Origin: JAEYFP01 sp047602645
Lineage (GTDB): Bacteria > Bacillota > Clostridia > Lachnospirales > Lachnospiraceae
Direction of reading: 5' to 3'
Length of the DNA: 19,019 nucleotides
Assembly: GCA_047602645.1 (NCBI GenBank)
Contig: JASGGU010000075.1
Coordinates: forward strand, 1-19,019
Part shown: piece after piece, positions 15,371 through 19,019 of the stretch
Layout: each line of letters opens with the position of its first letter
Numbering within the stretch: the stretch's first letter is position 1
The notes under the pieces: model-generated
The model's input: the letters and a program-made list of their open reading frames with translations, nothing else
What the model was told of the DNA's origin: nothing
Database searches by the model: none
Program-made: the position numbers and the translations under genes

Positions 15371-16267
15371 TTACAAAAACCGCTTCCCAATATCGGATAT
15401 GTCGTAAAACCCCATAGCTTCGATTTCTTCCTGAAATTGTACGGACTGAAGGATACGGATCATAGTCAGAATCTCATTTCTGCCTAGGGAAGATTCCTTC
15501 AGCACAAGGTCATATTGTTCCATTTTTAATTCTATAAAGTCCAGATTTGCATACTGAAGTGCAACATTTTTATTGCCGAGTGCACAGTCACTGCCGCCCC
15601 GGGAAACCATGGCAGCGGCGGCAAGATGGGAATTTACAATTCTGTCATAGCCGTTGACAAAGCTCGTATTCACTCCGAGTTCAAGCATGAGCGAATCTGT
15701 AAGGATGCGTATGCCGCTGCCCTTCTCACGGTTTACTATTTTGATATCGGAACGCAGAAAATCCTTGACAGAGTGGATGTCCTTTGGATTCCCTTTTGCT
15801 ACATAAAGACCTACGGGGCGGGACAATACATGATATACCTGTATTTTTTCGCCCGGTATTAACGCTTGGATAAACGGAAGGTTGTAGGTATCGGTGCAGC
15901 GGTCCCAAAGGTGAGCGGAGGCTACTGTCACCTCATCCTTATAGAGGGCCAGAAGACCATTATAGCTTCCCTCATAGGAACGGACAAAACAAGATGTCCC
16001 AATTTCAAGATTTGTCGCTGAACAGAGCATGTCTAAAACAATATCCTGACCACAAACAATAATATTTTCTGCCGTTTCGTTCTCCTTTTGCCGAGAATAA
16101 CTTTTGGGAGGATTGATCAGTTCGTTTAAATCACTTTCGGTAATTCGAATCTGCTTCCCCATTTTTACCGCTTTGAGGGTACCTCGTTTAATCATTTCGT
16201 AAACGGTATTTTTTTTAAGTTTTAAAATATCGGCCGCCTCTGAGGGCGTAAATAATTTATCATTCAT
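15371..16267 (-). CDS. HTH regulator with molybdate-binding-protein-like sensor domain
   Basis: One-component regulator of 298 residues. The N-terminal excisionase-type winged HTH (about 1-50: LFTPSEAADILKLKKNTVYEMIKRG, then KMGKQIRITESDL) binds DNA. From about 65 to 290 there is a periplasmic-binding-protein-like domain without signal peptide (for example GSYNGLLALYKDEVTVASAHL, VNREKGSGIRILTDSLM, AAAAMVSRGGSDCALG), of the type related to ModA and found in molybdate or tungstate regulators (PBP-like, COG1910 type). It is transcribed divergently from modABC, so it probably senses molybdate and controls mod and perhaps nif, in place of ModE. The start is ATG at 16267-16265, with AAGGTG 6 bases upstream; the GTG at 16276 overlaps that signal and is unlikely. 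The stop lies 5 bases from the convergent nif-run end. Confidence 0.85.
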   Translation of the reverse strand: MNDKLFTPSEAADILKLKKNTVYEMIKRGTLKAVKMGKQIRITESDLNELINPPKSYSRQKENETAENIIVCGQDIVLDMLCSATNLEIGTSCFVRSYEGSYNGLLALYKDEVTVASAHLWDRCTDTYNLPFIQALIPGEKIQVYHVLSRPVGLYVAKGNPKDIHSVKDFLRSDIKIVNREKGSGIRILTDSLMLELGVNTSFVNGYDRIVNSHLAAAAMVSRGGSDCALGNKNVALQYANLDFIELKMEQYDLVLKESSLGRNEILTMIRILQSVQFQEEIEAMGFYDISDIGKRFL

Positions 16268-16296
16268 AATTTTCACCTTATGCCTGTTTTAAATAC

Positions 16297-16325
16297 AGTA
16301 TATCAAATGAATTTCTTTACGTCTA
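16297..16325 (-). promoter_or_regulatory. Candidate promoter of the HTH/PBP regulator
   Basis: On the minus strand, TAGACG (16325-16320), 17 bases, TATACT (16302-16297). This is 4/6 and 5/6 to consensus and would give a leader of about 20 bases. The sequence is AT-rich, so confidence is moderate. Confidence 0.45.
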
Positions 16326-16397
16326 TCATTTCCAACAATGTAATTAAATAAAACAATATTAAAAATAACAATAATAAAAGAAACAAAAAATCAATAA

Positions 16398-16419
16398 ATT
16401 AAATTTTAGAAAATTTAAT
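16398..16419. repeat. Perfect 10-bp AT-only inverted repeat
   Basis: ATTAAATTTT (16398-16407), AG, AAAATTTAAT (16410-16419). All ten pairs match. It lies about 60 bases upstream of the modA -35 box, outside both candidate promoters, so it could be an operator or DNA-bending element. Low complexity raises the chance of coincidence. Confidence 0.4.
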
Positions 16420-16433
16420 GATAATAAGAATAT

Positions 16434-16445
16434 AATTGTGCAATT
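16434..16445. repeat. Palindrome AATTG-TG-CAATT upstream of modA
   Basis: A 12-base interrupted palindrome about 40 bases upstream of the related AATTGT-TG-ACAATT palindrome at 16474-16487. The shared AATTG/CAATT arms and the same TG centre suggest repeated binding sites for one regulator, possibly the divergently encoded HTH/PBP protein. Confidence 0.4.
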
Positions 16446-16473
16446 CGATGAAAATAAAACTAAAATCTCATCA

Positions 16474-16487
16474 AATTGTTGACAATT
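16474..16487. promoter_or_regulatory. Palindromic candidate operator covering the modA -35 box
   Basis: AATTGT (16474-16479), TG, ACAATT (16482-16487): a perfect 6+6 palindrome that contains the TTGACA -35 hexamer (16479-16484). A protein bound here would block RNA polymerase, so it is a natural repressor site for molybdate-dependent shut-off of modABC. The binding protein is inferred, not shown. Confidence 0.45.
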
Positions 16488-16506
16488 AAAAACGTTATGA
16501 TATGAT
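16479..16506 (+). promoter_or_regulatory. Probable sigma-A promoter of modABC
   Basis: TTGACA (16479-16484, exact consensus), 16 bases, TATGAT (16501-16506, 5/6). The predicted start near 16513 gives a leader of about 78 bases. The -10 overlaps the sequence AACGTTATGATAT (16491-16503), a near copy of which (AACATTATGATAT, 2794-2806) occurs in the nifH control region. Confidence 0.65.
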
Positions 16507-16590
16507 TGAGCAAATAAAACTAAACAAAACAATACAATAAAGAATAAATTGTTATTGTTTTGTTCCACAATTGAAAGGAGGAGGGAAATT

Positions 16591-17523
16591 ATGAAGGTAA
16601 CCTATTTAAAAAAGATGTTGGGGTTAATGGCAGTGGGAATGGTGTTGTCAGTCACAGGCTGTTCTTTGGGAGCCAAGGAGGAGCAGACAGCTGTTGCGGC
16701 AGCGGTGAGCACGCAGGAGGAAGCTGTAGAGAATACGGCGGCAGAAGCACCGGCGGAGGAACCCGTTGTTCCGGCTGAAGAGGCAGAGGAAGGCTCTGAA
16801 AGTATCGGCAGCTTTGAAGATGTGAATACAGATAAAGTGTCTCTGATTGCGCTTGGTAACGCAGATGTGCCCGTAGGCCAGTATTCTCAGGAAATATTCC
16901 AGAATCTTGGATTTTGGGATGCGATTCAGGAAAAAATTTCATTCGGTACAAATGTAAAGGAAGTTCTTTCACAGGTCGAAGAGGCATCCGTAGATTGCGG
17001 TGCCGTATATGCGACGGATGCAGCTACTTCCGATCAGGTTTTGGTTGTCTGCGAGGCTCCGGAGGGATCGATCAACACTCCGGTTGTGTATCCCGCCGCG
17101 GTACTGAAAGAGACAACACAGGAAACGGCCGCAGAGCTGTTCCTGAACTATCTTATGACCGAGGGAGCACTTAAGGAGTTTGAAAAAGTAGGCTTTTCAA
17201 TTGTTGCAAAGCCTATGGCCGAGGAGGAGGTATATGAAGGCGGCACCTGTACCATAACTATTTTTGCGGCGGCAAGTCTGACGGAATCCTTGACGGTAAT
17301 ACAGGAGAAGTTTATGGAAAAATATCCGGATATTGAAGTGGTATCCAATTTTGATTCAAGCGGAACGCTGCAGACACAGATTGAAGAGGGGGCTCAAGCT
17401 GATATTTTCTTTTCCGCAGCGGCAAAGCAGATGAACGCATTAAGTGAGGAAGGGTATATTGCGGAGGAAACCCGTACGGATATTCTGGAAAACAAGGTTG
17501 TTCTTATTGTTCCGAAAAAGTAA
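16591..17523 (+). CDS. modA: Molybdate ABC transporter substrate-binding lipoprotein, circularly permuted
   Basis: Lipoprotein of 310 residues that should capture molybdate outside the membrane for ModBC. Signal peptide 1-23 with lipobox VTGC (C24) leads to an acidic Ala/Glu/Pro linker (about 25-70). The domain order is abnormal. Residues 71-205 match the family's C-terminal half: IALGNADVPVGQY (86-98), VDCGAVYATDA (134-144), PVVYPAAVLK (164-173), FEKVGFSI. A short linker (about 206-220) leads to 221-310, which matches the N-terminal half: ITIFAAASLTESL (S229), NFDSSGTLQTQI (S256/S257), ADIFFSAA, ENKVVLIVPKK, then stop. Both oxyanion serine motifs and the Tyr (Y167) equivalent are kept, so a working site is plausible. 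ATG 16591 follows AAGGAGGAGG; the upstream in-frame start at 16549 lacks a signal and would bury the signal peptide. modB follows after 38 bases. Confidence 0.88.
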   Translation: MKVTYLKKMLGLMAVGMVLSVTGCSLGAKEEQTAVAAAVSTQEEAVENTAAEAPAEEPVVPAEEAEEGSESIGSFEDVNTDKVSLIALGNADVPVGQYSQEIFQNLGFWDAIQEKISFGTNVKEVLSQVEEASVDCGAVYATDAATSDQVLVVCEAPEGSINTPVVYPAAVLKETTQETAAELFLNYLMTEGALKEFEKVGFSIVAKPMAEEEVYEGGTCTITIFAAASLTESLTVIQEKFMEKYPDIEVVSNFDSSGTLQTQIEEGAQADIFFSAAAKQMNALSEEGYIAEETRTDILENKVVLIVPKK

Positions 17524-17561
17524 GTATATATCAAGTACACAGTTAATAGATAGGAGGCAGC

Positions 17562-18233
17562 ATGGATTGGTTTCCGTTGTATAATTCATTAAGAATTTCT
17601 TTTCTGGCATCGGTTATTATATTCTTCCTTGGAATTTTTCTTGCTCATTATGTAGCCAGGCTTCCGGGAATGCTGAAAGGGATGATTGATACAATACTGA
17701 CGATTCCATTGGTGCTGCCGCCTACTGTTATCGGGTTTCTGATTTTAAAACTGATATCCCCGAAAAGTACGCTTGGTATGCTGATGGAAAAATACTTTCA
17801 GACAGCTCTTACGATGAAATGGTATGCGGCAGTCATAGCAGTAGCCGTTGTTTCATTTCCTCTAATGTACCGGACGGCCAGAAGCTCTTTTGAGGCCTTT
17901 GATAAAAATGTAATTGCGGCAGGAAGAACGCTTTGTCTTTCGGAGACCTATCTGTTTTGGAAGGTCCTTCTTCCCAACTGCAAGGCCGGCATCAGCGCAG
18001 GAATTATTCTGGCATTTGCAAGAGGGCTCGGAGAATATGGGGCAACCAGCATGGTGGCCGGATATATTGTAAACAGAACGGCCACCATATCAACGACGGT
18101 GGCCTATTTCTGGAAAACAAATCAAGATGAAAAAGCATTGCAATGGGTGCTGGTTAATATTATGATATCATTGGGTGTCATGCTCAGTGTAAATATCTTT
18201 GAAAAGAGAATTTCTTTTGGAAAGGAGAGCTGA
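17562..18233 (+). CDS. modB: Molybdate ABC transporter permease
   Basis: Integral membrane permease of 223 residues, the normal ModB length; as a dimer it forms the molybdate channel. Hydrophobic segments are visible at about 12-31, 43-65, 87-104, 143-160 and 194-212. The cytoplasmic coupling loop that contacts ModC is at about 119-139 (AAGRTLCLSETYLFWKVLLPN), and the conserved AFARGLGEYGATSMVAG follows at 151-167. In the coupling loop the position normally held by Gly (EAAxxxG pattern, usually RTLG) appears to be C125, a small deviation. ATG 17562 has an AGGAGG signal. modC starts one base after the stop, so modA, modB and modC form one operon. Confidence 0.95.
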   Translation: MDWFPLYNSLRISFLASVIIFFLGIFLAHYVARLPGMLKGMIDTILTIPLVLPPTVIGFLILKLISPKSTLGMLMEKYFQTALTMKWYAAVIAVAVVSFPLMYRTARSSFEAFDKNVIAAGRTLCLSETYLFWKVLLPNCKAGISAGIILAFARGLGEYGATSMVAGYIVNRTATISTTVAYFWKTNQDEKALQWVLVNIMISLGVMLSVNIFEKRISFGKES

Positions 18234-18234
18234 T

Positions 18235-19019
18235 ATGTCTCTGTTTTGCAAAATTCAGAAGAGAGCCGGACGATTCAAGCTGGATGTGGAATTTGAAGCA
18301 GGGAATGAAACCGTCGCGCTCCTGGGGGCCTCCGGGTCAGGAAAAAGTATGACGCTCCGCTGTATCGCCGGCATTGAAAAGCCAGACAAGGGAACCATTA
18401 TTATAAACGGCAGAACGGTTTTTGATTCTGAAAGAGGGATTAATCTTGCACCGCAAAAAAGATATGCAGGCTACCTTTTTCAGGATTTTGCGCTTTTCCC
18501 TAATATGACAGTATATAAAAATATTGATTCGGTCGTGCCTAAGGGGGAAAAAGAAAAAACAGCCGGCATTATAGAAGCGCTTCATTTGAAGGGAATGGAA
18601 GGACATTATCCGTCACAGCTCTCAGGAGGCCAGAAGCAAAGGTGTGCGCTTGCAAGAATGATTGCCTCTGAGCCCGAAATTATTATGCTGGATGAACCTT
18701 TTTCCGCTCTGGACTCTTACCTGAGGTGGAAAATGGAGCAGGAAGTGGTGTCAGTTATCAATAAAACAGGAAGAACGGTATTGTTAGTTTCTCATGACAG
18801 GGATGAGATATATCGGATCAGTGATAGGGTGATAGTCATAAATAATGGAAAAAGCGGAGAAATCAGAAGTAAGCAGGAATTATATCAAAATCCGCATACC
18901 TGTGCGGATGCGCTTTTGACAGGCTGCAAAAATATAATTCCGGTGCAGTTTCAAGAAGGAATTGTTATTGCAACGGAATATGGGATACGATTTCCGGGTG
19001 CTTTTTCAACTGAAGAAAT
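18235..19019 (+). CDS. modC: Molybdate ABC transporter ATP-binding protein (3' end outside window)
   Basis: Cytoplasmic ATPase that powers ModB. The 261 residues visible are open to the window end. Motifs are Walker A GASGSGKS (31-38), Q-loop LFQDFALFPNMTVYKNI (about 79-96), signature LSGGQKQR (129-136), Walker B IIMLDEP (149-155) and switch His in SHDRDE (H187). After about residue 225 the sequence (CKNIIPVQF) enters the C-terminal accessory region where ModC proteins often carry a molybdate-binding TOBE domain; the window stops before this can be judged. ATG 18235 lies one base after the modB stop, with AAAGGAG inside modB as ribosome binding site. Confidence 0.95.
   Translation, partial: MSLFCKIQKRAGRFKLDVEFEAGNETVALLGASGSGKSMTLRCIAGIEKPDKGTIIINGRTVFDSERGINLAPQKRYAGYLFQDFALFPNMTVYKNIDSVVPKGEKEKTAGIIEALHLKGMEGHYPSQLSGGQKQRCALARMIASEPEIIMLDEPFSALDSYLRWKMEQEVVSVINKTGRTVLLVSHDRDEIYRISDRVIVINNGKSGEIRSKQELYQNPHTCADALLTGCKNIIPVQFQEGIVIATEYGIRFPGAFSTEE

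Larger units (their letters stand above)
16268..16590. other. Divergent control region between the HTH/PBP regulator and modA
   Basis: These 323 bases have no credible gene; short frames here lack ribosome binding sites and are lysine/asparagine-rich or phenylalanine-rich noise. The middle (about 16335-16470) is extremely A-rich on the plus strand. It holds one promoter on each strand and several palindromes listed separately. The modA ribosome binding site AAGGAGGAGG (about 16575-16584) closes it. A further AATTGT (16547-16552) and ACAATT (16567-16572) pair sits in the modA leader. Confidence 0.7.

Noticed and set aside
16359..16568. Short minus-strand frame in the mod control region
   Set aside because: It is a Phe/Leu/Ile/Asn-rich translation of an A-rich spacer, and it overlaps the modA promoter.
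16591..17523. modA as a frameshifted or truncated pseudogene
   Set aside because: Both family halves are complete and in one frame with a good ribosome binding site, signal peptide and lipobox; only their order differs.
1..19019. Search for CRISPR arrays, tRNA/rRNA genes, insertion sequences and integrase genes
   Set aside because: No regularly spaced direct repeats, no tRNA-like cloverleaf sequence, no transposase or integrase motifs were seen by eye; a covariance-model scan would be the decisive check for RNAs.

Overview
This window is a nitrogen-fixation (nif) and molybdate-uptake (mod) region from an anaerobic Firmicute, most likely a member of the Clostridia (Lachnospiraceae-like, though the genus cannot be read from the sequence). 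The evidence for Clostridia is the nifH-nifI1-nifI2-nifD-nifK-nifE order, a NifN-NifB fusion, a 102-residue thioredoxin-like [2Fe-2S] ferredoxin, a homocitrate synthase split into NifV-omega and NifV-alpha, and a NifD with the extra clostridial segment. These traits are known together from Clostridium pasteurianum and relatives. Strong AGGAGG ribosome binding sites and short or overlapping gene junctions also fit.

Layout. Positions 1-1529: the C-terminal end of a probable large hybrid sensor kinase, followed by a response regulator with an HD-GYP output domain (c-di-GMP phosphodiesterase type). Positions 1526-2723: a good sigma-A promoter and a zinc-type glycerol dehydrogenase (gldA). Positions 2724-2915: a structured promoter/leader region. 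Positions 2916-15365: one long same-strand run: nifH, nifI1, nifI2, nifD, nifK, a strong hairpin, nifE, nifN-B, [2Fe-2S] ferredoxin, nifV-omega, nifV-alpha, an AnfO-like gene and an unrecognised repeat protein with a C-terminal four-cysteine cluster. Positions 15371-16267 (minus strand): a one-component regulator with an excisionase-type HTH and a molybdate-binding-protein-like sensor domain. Positions 16268-16590: an AT-rich divergent control region with several palindromes. Positions 16591-19019: modA, modB and modC (modC cut by the window end).

How it works together. NifDK with NifH forms Mo-nitrogenase. NifI1/NifI2 are the PII-type proteins that switch the enzyme off when fixed nitrogen is plentiful. 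NifB (fused to NifN and to a NifX-like domain), NifE and NifV supply the FeMo-cofactor and its homocitrate. The ferredoxin is the orthologue of a protein known to associate with the MoFe protein. ModABC brings in molybdate, and the divergent regulator probably senses it.

The most unusual items are: (1) ModA is circularly permuted: after the lipoprotein signal and an acidic linker comes the family's C-terminal half, and only then its N-terminal half; (2) an AnfO-like protein, normally tied to the Fe-only nitrogenase, sits in a Mo-nif operon with no anf structural genes; (3) the neighbouring 339-residue repeat protein with a CX4CX2CX2C tail is a candidate undescribed nitrogenase accessory factor; (4) a perfect 12-bp hairpin lies between nifK and nifE; (5) the nifH and modA control regions share short sequence motifs.
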